Assembly (NCBI GenBank): GCA_947450025.1
Contig: CANFTW010000006.1
Span: 124,001-188,000 of the forward strand
Origin: Bacteroidota bacterium
GTDB taxonomy: Bacteria > Bacteroidota > Bacteroidia > B-17B0 > Aurantibacillaceae
Reading direction: 5' to 3'
Length of the DNA stretch: 64,000 nucleotides
Part shown: one piece after another, positions 17,733 through 28,400 of the stretch
Layout: each line of letters starts with the position of its first letter
Numbering within the stretch: position 1 is the first letter of the stretch
Position numbers and translations under genes: made by a program
Notes under the pieces: generated by a model
Databases searched by the model: none
The model's input: the letters and a program-made list of their open reading frames with translations, nothing else
What the model was told of the DNA's origin: nothing

Positions 17733-17775
17733 CAAAAAATAAAGGTTTTAAGCGTTATGAATGCTTAAAACCTTT
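17733..17775 (-). terminator. Terminator of ridA
   Basis: The 13-bp arms AAAGGTTTTAAGC (17741-17753) and GCTTAAAACCTTT (17763-17775) are followed on the minus strand by ATTTTTTG. It lies 30 bases after the ridA stop. Confidence 0.85.
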
Positions 17776-17804
17776 GTAAATGGTATAATATGACTTGTTT
17801 GTTA

Positions 17805-18185
17805 TTAAAACACTTTAGCTTCAACACTAATTTCCACATTAGCATCTTTAGGCAGTCTATCCGCTTGAATGGTTGCTCTTGCAGGAAAATCGCCTTTAAA
17901 ATAACTACTATAAACTTCATTGACATGAACAAAATTATTCATGTCTGATAGGAAAATAGTGCTTTTCACGATGTTATCGTATGTTAAGCCAGCTTCTTTT
18001 AACACAGCTCCTAAATAATCCATCACGATTTTTGTTTCATCTTTGATGGTTGTTTTAATTAACTGTTTAGACTCCAAATCCATAGCAATTGTACCAGATA
18101 CATATACACAATCGCCAACTTGTACCGCTTGATTATATGGTCCTATAGGAGCAGGTGCTTGAGAGGTTTTAATGATTTTTTTCAT
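17805..18185 (-). CDS. RidA family reactive-enamine deaminase
   Basis: A 126-residue member of the YjgF/YER057c/UK114 family. RidA hydrolyses reactive 2-aminoacrylate and related enamines or imines released by PLP enzymes, in the cytoplasm, as a trimer. The family landmarks are present: APAPIGPYNQAV at the N-terminus, YVSGTIAMD, and the ARATIQADRLPKDANVEI block with the active-site arginine. It is a single-gene unit with a candidate promoter box 33 bases upstream and a strong terminator downstream. Confidence 0.93.
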   Translation of the reverse strand: MKKIIKTSQAPAPIGPYNQAVQVGDCVYVSGTIAMDLESKQLIKTTIKDETKIVMDYLGAVLKEAGLTYDNIVKSTIFLSDMNNFVHVNEVYSSYFKGDFPARATIQADRLPKDANVEISVEAKVF

Positions 18186-18218
18186 ATGAGATATTTAATG
18201 AATGTTTAGTTAGTGTGA

Positions 18219-18226
18219 CAAAAGTA
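18219..18226 (-). promoter_or_regulatory. Candidate -7 box of ridA
   Basis: The minus-strand octamer TACTTTTG matches TAnnTTTG and lies 33 bases before the ridA start. No clear -33 element. Confidence 0.33.
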
Positions 18227-18331
18227 GTAAAAAAACCTAAAGAATGTTAAGCATAGAATTCAACATGCTTGTTTTAGTAAATAACTTAATTTCCGTCTGA
18301 GAATGACGATAAAAACAATAGATTTACCACG

Positions 18332-19102
18332 ATGCAACAAAAACCTCTCATACTAGTAACTAACGACGATGGTGTTAGCGCACCAGGTATTTTACACTTA
18401 TCTTCCATTGCTAAAAAATTTGGCGATGTATATGTGGTAGCACCTGATAAACCTCAATCGGGAATGGGGCATGCCATTACAATTAATTCTACTTTAAGAA
18501 TTCAAAAAACACATCATCATGAAGGAGTCAGTAGCGAATATAGTTGCACCGGCACCCCTGTTGATTGCGTGAAAATGGCCGTCACTAAATTATTACCTCG
18601 TAAGCCTGATTTAGTGTTATCTGGCATTAACCATGGCAGTAATAGTTCTATTAATGTGATTTATTCAGGTACGATGAGTGCTGCCATTGAAGGCTCTTTA
18701 GAAAAAACATCGTCTGTTGGTTTTAGTTTGTGTGATTATGATATTAATGCCGATTTTACTCCTACAACTCATTTTATTGAAAAAATAATAACCTCTTGTT
18801 TAAAAGATCCTTTACCACAAGGCGTTTGTTTAAACGTTAATTTTCCTAAGCTAAAAGCTGATGAAATCAATGGTTTAAAAATATGCCGACAAGCTAAAGC
18901 TAATTGGGTAGAAGATTTTGAAGAGCGTCAGGATCCTTATGGTCGATCGTATTATTGGTTAACAGGTAAATTTGTGAATTTTGAGCCTGAAGCAAAAGAT
19001 ACGGATGAATGGGCTTTGCAAAATGGCTATGTTTCAGTTGTTCCAATTATGCATGATTTAACGGCGCATAATTATATTACTCACCTTCAAAACACGTTAT
19101 AA
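18332..19102 (+). CDS. surE: 5'-nucleotidase SurE
   Basis: SurE is a cytoplasmic metal-dependent phosphatase acting on nucleoside 5'-monophosphates. The 256-residue protein begins with the metal site ILVTNDDGV (Asp12 and Asp13). Further family blocks are VAPDKPQSGMGHAIT, the TGTPVDCVK block, the SGINHGSN metal/phosphate loop and YSGTMSAAIEG. A small membrane-protein gene starts one base after its stop, and lpxB follows, giving a likely three- or four-gene unit. Confidence 0.95.
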   Translation: MQQKPLILVTNDDGVSAPGILHLSSIAKKFGDVYVVAPDKPQSGMGHAITINSTLRIQKTHHHEGVSSEYSCTGTPVDCVKMAVTKLLPRKPDLVLSGINHGSNSSINVIYSGTMSAAIEGSLEKTSSVGFSLCDYDINADFTPTTHFIEKIITSCLKDPLPQGVCLNVNFPKLKADEINGLKICRQAKANWVEDFEERQDPYGRSYYWLTGKFVNFEPEAKDTDEWALQNGYVSVVPIMHDLTAHNYITHLQNTL

Positions 19103-19103
19103 A

Positions 19104-19397
19104 ATGCTTGATAAAATTAATAAACAATGGATTGGGTTTGTGTTTGGAATCGTTTTTCCGGCATTTTGTTTTTTTTGTTATTGGTTGTTTTTACACAATC
19201 AATTAAATTTTCCGAACGGATTTATACGTTATTTAAGAAACGGTAATATGTTACAAGAGGTTGCAATAGCTTGTATTATTGCAAGCTTAGTGGTGTTTTA
19301 TATTTCATTAAATAAAAAAATATTTGATTTCGGACGAGGATTAATTATTGCTGCATTTTTATACGTTGGGCTTGTCTTATATATTTCATTACTCTAA
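19104..19397 (+). CDS. Small membrane protein of unknown function
   Basis: A 97-residue protein with three hydrophobic segments (about 10-30, 50-68 and 76-96), separated by a short loop with NFPNGFIRYLRNG and a basic SLNKKIFDFGRG turn. No family is recognised. It begins one base after the surE stop and precedes lpxB by 89 bases, so it may be cotranscribed with them and act in the inner membrane. Confidence 0.75.
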   Translation: MLDKINKQWIGFVFGIVFPAFCFFCYWLFLHNQLNFPNGFIRYLRNGNMLQEVAIACIIASLVVFYISLNKKIFDFGRGLIIAAFLYVGLVLYISLL

Positions 19398-19486
19398 TAA
19401 TTATAACGTGTTCCTTTGTTCCTTTTTCAATAAGAACACACATCACTGTAAACCCCATAAACACTAAAATACAACCATTTCTAACT

Positions 19487-20617
19487 ATGAAATATTACGT
19501 AATAGCAGGAGAGCCATCAGGCGATTTACATGCCTCTAATATGATGAAGGAGTTGTTATTACTCGATCCAACCATTGAATTTAGATTTTGGGGTGGCGAT
19601 TTAATGGAGAATGTGGTTCATCAAAAACCAAGAAAACACATTAAGGATTTAGCCTTTATGGGCTTTGTAGAAGTGGCTAAAAATATCAGAACCATTTTTA
19701 AAAACATTGCATTTTGTAAACAAGATATTTTAGAGTTTAAGCCAGAAATTTTAATTTTAGTGGATTACCCTGGCTTTAATTTACGAATTGCTGATTGGGC
19801 AAAAACACAAGGTATAAGAGTCTTTTATTATATCTCTCCAACCATTTGGGCATGGAAAGAAAACAGAGTGGAGATCGTTAAACGCAGTGTTGAAAAAATG
19901 TTTGTGATATTACCCTTTGAAGTAGCGGTGTATAAAAAGCATCATTACCAAGCAGATTACGCTGGCCATCCTTTATTGGATGCAATTGAGCAAGAGAAAT
20001 CCTCTCTACCTGATAGAGCCACTTTTGCCTCAAAAAATAAGTTAGATGATCGGCCAATTATTGCTGTGCTTCCAGGAAGCAGAAAGCAAGAAATAGAAAG
20101 GATGTTTTCTATTATGTTAGATGTTGTGAATGACTTTAAAGGGTATCAATTTGTCATTGCAGGCACCACTAATCTACCAAAAGAAGCCTATCAAATGGCG
20201 CTTGATAAAAATTTAAAAGTTGTATTTAATCAAACATACGCCTTAATGCATAATGCCCATGCGGGTATTATAAAGTCAGGGACCTCTACGTTAGAAAGTG
20301 CTTTATTTCGTTTACCCCAAGTTGTTTGTTATAAAGGTGGAGCGGTTTCTTATTCTATTGCAAGAATGGTGGTAGGTGACAGAGTGAAATACATTTCATT
20401 GCCCAATTTAATATTAGATAAGCCTGTTGTGAAGGAATTAATTCAATCTGATTTAACGGCTAAAAATTTATCACACGAATTGTCTAAGATTGTTTCAGGT
20501 CCTGCAAGAGAAGAGATGTTATCAGAATATGATGGCTTAATAAAATTATTAGGAAATAGTGGCGCTTCCAAAAAAGTAGCTGAATTAATGTATGCCCATA
20601 TTCATGCAAAAAAGTAG
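19487..20617 (+). CDS. lpxB: Lipid-A-disaccharide synthase
   Basis: LpxB joins UDP-2,3-diacylglucosamine and lipid X to form the lipid A disaccharide at the inner membrane. The 376-residue length is typical. Landmarks are the N-terminal AGEPSGDLHAS, the GFVEV block, YISPTIWAWKENR, the GHPLLD block, LPGSRKQEI and the C-terminal GTSTLESAL sugar-nucleotide region. The following SpoIID gene overlaps its 3' end. A lipid A gene confirms a Gram-negative outer membrane. Confidence 0.96.
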   Translation: MKYYVIAGEPSGDLHASNMMKELLLLDPTIEFRFWGGDLMENVVHQKPRKHIKDLAFMGFVEVAKNIRTIFKNIAFCKQDILEFKPEILILVDYPGFNLRIADWAKTQGIRVFYYISPTIWAWKENRVEIVKRSVEKMFVILPFEVAVYKKHHYQADYAGHPLLDAIEQEKSSLPDRATFASKNKLDDRPIIAVLPGSRKQEIERMFSIMLDVVNDFKGYQFVIAGTTNLPKEAYQMALDKNLKVVFNQTYALMHNAHAGIIKSGTSTLESALFRLPQVVCYKGGAVSYSIARMVVGDRVKYISLPNLILDKPVVKELIQSDLTAKNLSHELSKIVSGPAREEMLSEYDGLIKLLGNSGASKKVAELMYAHIHAKK

Positions 20618-21848
20618 GTTCATTTTTATCATCGGCGTTTTGTTTTTACTCGTTTCTTGGCAAGTAACTGATGTGTTAGTAAAGGCAAGTTATAAAAACG
20701 TTAGTCTTGAAAAGCCACAATCTTTTAATGTAAAGTATTATTCAGATGAGTTAGTTAATATTAGAATTTATTCTCAAACAAAAATTCAATCACTAACCAT
20801 TAGTTCTGAAGTTGGATTTTATAGTGTGTGGTCAAATGGGGTTGAAGTTACCAATACAACCAAGTTTCCTTTGATAAAATTTACTTATGTGAACGACTCT
20901 GTAGAAGTAAAAACATTTGAAAATGTGATCGGGAAATTTAAACGTGTCAAGTTATCTAGCCCTGATATTATCAAATCATTTCGAATCAAGTTAATTTTAC
21001 CAGAAAGAAAACCTCGGTTTTATGATGATAATTTATACATCACAGCCGAACAAGGCGAACTAAAATGCATCAATGAAATTGCTCTAGATGATTACATTGC
21101 GGGGGTGGTGCAAGCTGAATCAGGACGAAGAGCATTTCAAGAATTTTATAAAGTTCAAGCAATTTTAGCGCGTACCTTTGCTTTGTCGCACCTTCAAAAG
21201 CATGCACTTGAAGGGTTTAATTTATGTGATCACACGCATTGTCAAGCGTATTTTGGTAAAACATCAGAATTAGATATTATGAAGGCGGTAACTGATACAC
21301 GCGGAAAAGTAGTTGTGGACGAAAATTTAAATTTAATTGATGCGGCATTTCATAGTAATAGTGGCGGACAAACTGTTAATTCTGAAGATGTATGGGGGAG
21401 TAAATTGCCTTATTTGAGAAGTGTAAATGATTCCTTTAGTGTTAAAATGCCTAATGCTAAATGGGAACGTAAAATGGCGAAAGAAGATTGGTTAAGTTAT
21501 TTGCAATTAAAACACAATTATCCTATTCAAGATTCATCGGCGAGACGATTAGCGTTTTCATTTAAACAAGAGAGTCGGAAACCCTTTTTAGAAGCCAATA
21601 ATGTGAAGGTGCCTTTAAAAAATGTGCGAATGGATTTGCAATTAAAATCAACCTTTTTTAGTATTGTGGACCAAGGGGATACCATTGTGTTTAAAGGGAA
21701 AGGTTTTGGCCATGGAGTAGGCATGTGCCAAGAAGGTGCCATGCGCATGGCGAAGTTAGGCTATAAATATCCTGATGTGATTAATTTTTACTACCAAAAA
21801 ACACAATTAGTTGACTTGCATAAACTAAGTTTTTTTAAAGACGAATAG
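20592..21848 (+). CDS. SpoIID/LytB domain protein
   Basis: A 418-residue exported protein of the SpoIID family, lytic transglycosylases or amidase enhancers that act on peptidoglycan strands. The hydrophobic segment at about 10-25 is a signal or anchor. The SpoIID core starts at about residue 165: DYIAGVVQAESG with the catalytic-type Glu, the VQAILARTFAL block, the Cys pair in CDHTHCQ, then HSNSGGQT and the C-terminal GFGHGVGMCQEGA. The gene overlaps lpxB by 26 bases; an ATG at 20604 is an equally good start. A cell-wall role is inferred from the family. Confidence 0.88.
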   Translation: MPIFMQKSRFIFIIGVLFLLVSWQVTDVLVKASYKNVSLEKPQSFNVKYYSDELVNIRIYSQTKIQSLTISSEVGFYSVWSNGVEVTNTTKFPLIKFTYVNDSVEVKTFENVIGKFKRVKLSSPDIIKSFRIKLILPERKPRFYDDNLYITAEQGELKCINEIALDDYIAGVVQAESGRRAFQEFYKVQAILARTFALSHLQKHALEGFNLCDHTHCQAYFGKTSELDIMKAVTDTRGKVVVDENLNLIDAAFHSNSGGQTVNSEDVWGSKLPYLRSVNDSFSVKMPNAKWERKMAKEDWLSYLQLKHNYPIQDSSARRLAFSFKQESRKPFLEANNVKVPLKNVRMDLQLKSTFFSIVDQGDTIVFKGKGFGHGVGMCQEGAMRMAKLGYKYPDVINFYYQKTQLVDLHKLSFFKDE

Positions 21849-21876
21849 GGTAATATAACGGTTTAGTAACTGATGT

Positions 21877-22227
21877 TTATTGAAGCATTAATTGTAGTTT
21901 TTTTGGCAAGCTACACGCCACTAAATCATAGCTATCATCTACCCATTTTAAGATTTGAGCATCAGCAACAGTGCCATCGCAAACAATGGTATTCCAATGT
22001 TTTTTATTCATATGATATCCAGGTTTAACGCATGGATAATTTGCGCGTAATTCCAAGGCAATTTCAGGATCGCATTTTACATTCATTTCCATAGGTATGG
22101 AATCAATGCCCGATAGTAAAAACATTTTACCTAATACTTTAAAAACTAAAGTATCATTTCCAAAAGGCATGGTTTCTTCCACTCCTTTTTTTAACAAACA
22201 ATAGATTCTCAAATCCTCTAAATACAT
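21877..22227 (-). CDS. MmcQ/YjbR family protein
   Basis: A 116-residue single-domain protein with the CyaY-like YjbR fold. Recognisable features are the N-terminal GVEETMPFGNDTLVFKV, the SIPMEMNVKCDP strand, PCVKPGYHMNKKHWNTI and a C-terminal SYDLVACSLPKK. Members are annotated as DNA-binding or double-stranded DNA-mimic proteins, but the role is not settled. It is divergent from the giant T9SS gene, sharing a 180-base intergenic region. Confidence 0.9.
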   Translation of the reverse strand: MYLEDLRIYCLLKKGVEETMPFGNDTLVFKVLGKMFLLSGIDSIPMEMNVKCDPEIALELRANYPCVKPGYHMNKKHWNTIVCDGTVADAQILKWVDDSYDLVACSLPKKLQLMLQ

Positions 22228-22352
22228 TTTATAAAGCTAATTATTTTTCCATACTTTGGAATCTAAAATTTTAGATTGTTAAATCTGTAATGTTTTAGGA
22301 TAAGAATCTAATATTTTCGACAAAAAGGGTTACTGAATCGTTAATATTTCGT

Positions 22353-22360
22353 TAAATTTG
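22353..22360 (+). promoter_or_regulatory. Candidate -7 box of the giant T9SS protein gene
   Basis: The octamer TAAATTTG matches TAnnTTTG, 46 bases before the preferred ATG at 22407. An ACTG at 22332-22335 sits near the -33 position with about 17 bases between, an imperfect match. Confidence 0.38.
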
Positions 22361-22406
22361 GTGAAATAAATTAAACAGACACAATATGTATTTCAAATTT
22401 ACAAGA

Positions 22407-25400
22407 ATGAAAAAAAGCAATTGGCTCTTAGCCTTGACTTTTTTCGCTGTTGTCTTTACTGGCAACTTGATGGCGCAGGTAGATGTGACTTCCTCGGGAG
22501 GAACGGCTACGGCATCGTACACCACATTGAAAGCGTCTTTTGATGCGATTAATGCAGGTACGCACACTGGTACAATTGCTATCAGTATTTCTGCAAGTAC
22601 AACCGAAACAGCTTCAGCAGTTTTAAATGCGAACGGTTCAGGTAGTGCTAGTTTTGCAAACGTTTCAATCAGTCCTAGTGGAGGTGCTGCAAGAACCATT
22701 ACAGGTTCAGTTGTTGGCCCATTAGTTGATTTTAATGGAGCAAGTAATGTAACCATCAATGGTTTAAATACCGGAGGTAACGCATTAACTATTTCGAATA
22801 CAGCTACTGGAGCTTCGAGTACAATTCGTTATTATAATGATGCGTCTAACAACACGGTTACTAATTGTACATTATTAGGTTCATCAACTACTTTAGGAGT
22901 TGTGTATTTTGGAACAAGTACTGGTACATTAGGTAACTTGTCTAATACAGTGTCTAATAACAATATTGCTGCAGCTGGTGCAAATAGCCCTTTAACAGGC
23001 ATTTATTCTGTTGGTCAAAGTGCTTTAATTGTAAACAGTGCAACAGTTTCTTCAAATAATATTTACGATTATTTTAATGCTGCCGCTTCTACAAGTGGTA
23101 TTTTTATTGGTGGTAATAATAATGCTTGGACGATTACTGATAATAAATTATACCAATCTGCAACAAGAACGTATACAACTGCTAATACACATTATGGTAT
23201 TAACATTACATCTGGTGCAGGCTATGTAATTACAGGAAATACCATTGGTTATGCTAATAACAGTGGAACAGGTACAACAAATGTTGTTGGTAACTCAGTT
23301 GCTTTAGCTGGTTTCCCAGGAGCATATGCAACTACTGGTACAGCAAATGCGACACGTTATGTCGGTATTAATGCGGCTTTTACGGCGGCTGGCTCAACTT
23401 CTTCTATCCAAAATAATAAAGTGGCTAACATTGCAATTTATACATCAAGTGGTGCAACTACCACTAATGGTATTTTAGCTGGTATTGTGGTAACAAGTGG
23501 TAATGTTAACATTGGTACAGTGCAAGGGAATACGATTGGTGCTACAACTGGTAATGGTTCATTATACTCTGCTTCTTCAACAGCTGGAGGTTTAATTTCC
23601 GGTATTTATGTTACTTCTTCTAATACCGTTACTATTAAAAACAATACAGTAGGTGCTATTGATGCAACTGGTAATACTTTAACGACTTTATCAGGAAGTA
23701 TTAGAGGGATTGATGTAACAGGAATAGGTAACTTCTTAATTACGAATAATACCATTGGTAATTCTACAGCAAATAACTTAAGAATGGGTAACCTTTATAC
23801 TGGGGTATCTTTATCTAATGCAGGAACCACTTTTACAACGTCTACAGGTGCTAGTGTATTTGTTGGGATAAACAGTTCAGTAAGTGGAACTATTACTATT
23901 GGTACAGTTGCTGAACCTAATACGATTAGAAATGTATTTGTGAATTCAAATAGTGCTAGTGCTTTATTTAAAGGTATTGCTTCTAGTTCAGGTGTTTCAA
24001 ATATTTCTGGTAATAATATTAGTAATATTAATTCAAATAGTGCTTCTGTTTCTACAGGCAGTGGGGTTTTATCTGGATTAGGTATTTATTTAAGTGGTGG
24101 TACTAATCCAGTGATTAGTTCAAATACCATTTCTAATTTAGCTTTATTAAACACTGGAACAGGTGGTTTTACTTTAGGAGGTATTAGTTATACATTCCCA
24201 ACGACCTCTATTACGATTACTAAAAATAAAATTTACGGATTAACATCTGCAGGTACAGGAACTACTGTTACTGCTCCTCCTACTGTATCAGGTATTTTTG
24301 TGCGTGATGGTGGCGGCGCAACTGCTAATATTAGTAATAACATGATCTCTTTAGGGAATGGTCAAGCAACTAATACAACCTTTATGGGGCTTTGGTTGCA
24401 ATATTCATTCTCTACTGTAACAACCATGAATATTTTACATAATTCCATCAATATTGAGGGAACTGTAACAGCAGGGGCTTTACCAACTTTTGGTTTATAC
24501 AGAGGAGATTTCTCTGCTACTGCGGTAACTACTTATGTGATGAATGTAAAAAATAACGTTTTCAGTAATACACGTAGTGCTGGTACAGGTACTCACGTGT
24601 GTATTGCTAATAACTATGGTGCAACGGCTAGTGCAACTAACTGGGGTACTAATGCATCCGATTACAACTTTTATAATACCGTAACAGGTAATCCTAACAT
24701 TGGTTACTGGACATCTGCTCAAACTTTTGCAGGTTGGAAAACAGCCTCTTTAAGTGATGCAAACTCTCCAACAGCCTCTACTAGCGCTAACCCTTTCCCA
24801 TTATTTAATGCTTCTGCTACTGGTGATTTACATGTTAATCCGTCTGTGGCAACAGTGATTGAATCCGGTGGGGTGAGTGGATTAATAACTTCTGATGATA
24901 TTGACGGTAATATTCGTCAAGGATTTGCAGGCTATACTGGTGCAGGTTCAGCACCAGATTTAGGAGCTGATGAATTTGCAGGGATTAGCCCAGCGCCAGT
25001 AATTAATGGTGTTGCTATTTCTCCATTAGGTAGTTCATGTTCAGCTATCTCTCGTTTAATTTCTGCAACTGTAACTCCAGGTGCAGCGTCTTTAACATCG
25101 GTAACTTTAAATTATTCATTTAATGGAGTGGCTCAAACACCAATCACAATGGCTGGTGGTAACTTAGCGGCTGGTTCAACATGGACAGCGACTATTCCAG
25201 CAGCTGTTCCTACAAATGCTAGTGTGGCTTGGTATGTTACTACTACTGATGGAACATATAGTAAAGCGTCTAATACATCATCTTATTCTGATGCAACTGC
25301 CCTTAATTATGTGGCAACAGCTTCAGTAACTCCAAACCCTGTTTGTGAGGGCGGTGTTGTAACTCTACAATATAATTTACTAGGAACTAGTACAGCTACT

Positions 25401-28400
25401 TATTGTGCGATAGCAGCGGCTACTTCAGCATTATCTTATTTTGATGCCTTTACCACAACCGGTGCGGTTTCAAATATTAATAATACAGCTACTGGATTTT
25501 CAGTGGGTGGTTATGCAAACTACACTAACTTAACTGTTTCTCAAAAATTAGGACAAGCAGTTAGCTTTAATACCTTACTACAAGGTACAACAGTTGGTGT
25601 GGCTATTTGGGTAGATTGGAATCAAGATGGAATATTTGATCCTTCAGAAAGAATGTACAATACGACAGGATATGTTTCAACAGCAGCAGGTACTTTTACT
25701 GTTCCTGCAACAGCGAAGTTAGGAACAACTCGTATGAGAATTTTAATGGATTATAATGCGTCTAATCCAGCAGCACCTTGTGGTCCATTTGCTTCTGGTG
25801 GAAGAGGTGAAGCGGAAGATTATACCTTCTTAGTCTTGCCTTCAACAGTTTCTTATGCTTGGACAGATGGTGTCACAACATTCACTGCAGCAACTAATTC
25901 ATCAACTTTAACTGTAAATACTTCTGCAACTTATACTGCAACAGCATATTTAGATGGATGTCCTTTAGCAACAACAGTTCAAGTAAATGTAACACCATTA
26001 CCTTCGTTACCAATTGTAACGAATATTGGTCAATGTGGTTTGGGAGTTTCTCCTTCAAATGTAGTGGGTGGTGCATCTTATAATTGGTATGCAACGCCAA
26101 CTTCAACAACGGTATTACAAAGTGGTGCAAGTTCGACCTATACAACTGCGGTTGGTGCAACCACTACTTGGTATGTGACCTCAGTAAATGGTGCTTGCGA
26201 AAGTTCACCAAGAGTAGCGGTTACTGCTTCAGTGACTTTACCAGATGCAGTTAATGCAGCATCTAGTGCTTCTTTATTATGTGTGGGTGGTTCAAATGCT
26301 ATTACCTTAACAGCGAATCAAGTTGGAACAAATAACGCTTATAGCTTTACTTGGACAGCAACTCCAGCTGTAGGTAGTGGTATGGCAACTTCAGTAACAG
26401 GTCAATCAGTAGTGATTACTCCAACAACGGTTGGTACTTATACTTATAACGTCATAGCATCTGATGCAGTATGTACGACTTTATCAAGTGTAGTCGTTAC
26501 CTTAAATGCTTTACCTCAACTGTTAACTTCAGCAACTCCTTCAGTAGTATGTTCTGGTGCTAGCGTGAATTTAAATGCTACTAACGCTGTTATTGCTCCA
26601 GGAACTGCCACAAGTGGTAATGGAACTTCATTGACTTCAGCTTATGGTTATCCAACAGCTTTTGGTAATTACTGGTACCAAACATGGCAACAGTATTTAT
26701 TTACAGCGGCAGAATTAAATGCCATGGGTATTACAGCTGGTAACATTACATCTTTATCATTTAGTATTGCAGCTCTTCCAATTCCAAATCAAGCGATTAC
26801 AGATTACAATATAAAAATCGGATCTACAGGAAATACAGCTTTATCAGCTTTTGTAACAGCTGGTTTAACTAATGTATTTGGACCTGCTACAAAAACAGCG
26901 GTATTAGGTTTAAATACCATTACATTATCAACGCCATATTATTGGAACGGAACATCGAATTTGGTAATTGATTTAAGACAAACCGAATTTTATGGCAGTG
27001 GTAACGCAACGACGTATTATACGACAACTCCAAATAACTCGGTATTGTATGCTTATGCAACGACTTCAAATGCTAACTATTGGACATCTAGTCCAGCGCC
27101 TACTGCTTCAACTAGCCGTCCAAATATTATTTTTGGTGCTCAGATTCAAACTCAAGGCGCTGGTAATTTAGTATGGCAATGGAATCCAGGTGCAATTAAC
27201 AGTAACACAGCAACGGTAGTAGTTACTAATACAACTGCCACGGCGGCAACTCAAGTATTTACTGTTACAGGAACTAATACCTTAACTGGATGTTCAAATA
27301 CTGGCACAACAAGTGTGGTAGTTAATGCTATACCCACAACTCCAGTAGCAGCCAACTCTATTCAATGTGGTATAGGTGTTCCTACAGCATCAGTGAGTGG
27401 CGGTACCTTATATAATTGGTATGCAACACCAACTTCTACAACTGTATTGCAAACTGGTTCAGTAGCTAATTTTACCACATCTATTAATTCAACCACTACT
27501 TGGTACGTTGAGTCTGTGAGTCCAGAAGGATGTTCTAGTCCAAGAGCTGCAGTAACAGAAACAGTGAACATTCCTAATTTAGTGACTGCAAGTACAAGTT
27601 CATCATCACTTTGTGTGGGTGGTGCTAACGCGATTACGTTAACAGCTAATCAAACTGGTTCAACAAATAACTACAATTTCACGTGGACAGCAACTCCTTC
27701 AGTAGGAAGTGGTATTACAACTTCTGTTAATGGACGAACAGTATCTATTACTCCAACAACGGTAGGAACATACACTTATAATGTAACTGCTATTGATGGT
27801 ATTTGTACAACTTTATCAAGTGTGGTTGTGAGGTTAAATGATCTTCCTCAAATCATTGCTTCTTCAAACCCATCTGTGGTTTGTTCAGGCTCTAGCGTTA
27901 ATTTAACAGCTACGAATGCTGTTATTGCTCCTGGGCCTGCAGCAGTTGGTACAGGAACAGCGCTTACTTTATCATATAGTTATCCAACAGCTTTTGGTAA
28001 CTACTGGTACCAAACATGGCAACAGTATTTATTTACAGCAGCTGAGTTAAATGCGATGGGTATGACTGCAGGTAACATTACATCTTTATCATTCAGTATT
28101 TCAGCTTTACCAAATCCAAATACTCCAATAACGGATTATAACATTCAAATTGCTCCAACAAGCAACACTGCTTTATCAGCTTTTGTAACAACTGGTTTAA
28201 GTAACGTATTTGGACCTACAACTGTAACAGCAGCAGCTGGTTTAAATACCATTACTTTAGCAACGCCTTACAATTGGGATGGTGTATCTAACTTAGTAAT
28301 TGATTTAAGACAAACAGAATTTTATGGTAATGGAAATGCAACAACGTATTATACCACTACTCCAAATAACTCTGTATTGTATGCTTATGCAACGACTTCA

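Noticed and set aside
19408-19439. Inverted repeat GTGTTC / GAACAC upstream of lpxB
   Set aside because: Six-base arms separated by 20 bases are expected by chance, and no regulator site is recognised.
27362-27571. Minus-strand open frames inside the giant gene (also 24495-24722, 25894-26160, 32834-33037)
   Set aside because: They are antisense shadows of low-complexity Ser/Thr/Gly coding sequence with no family resemblance or start context.
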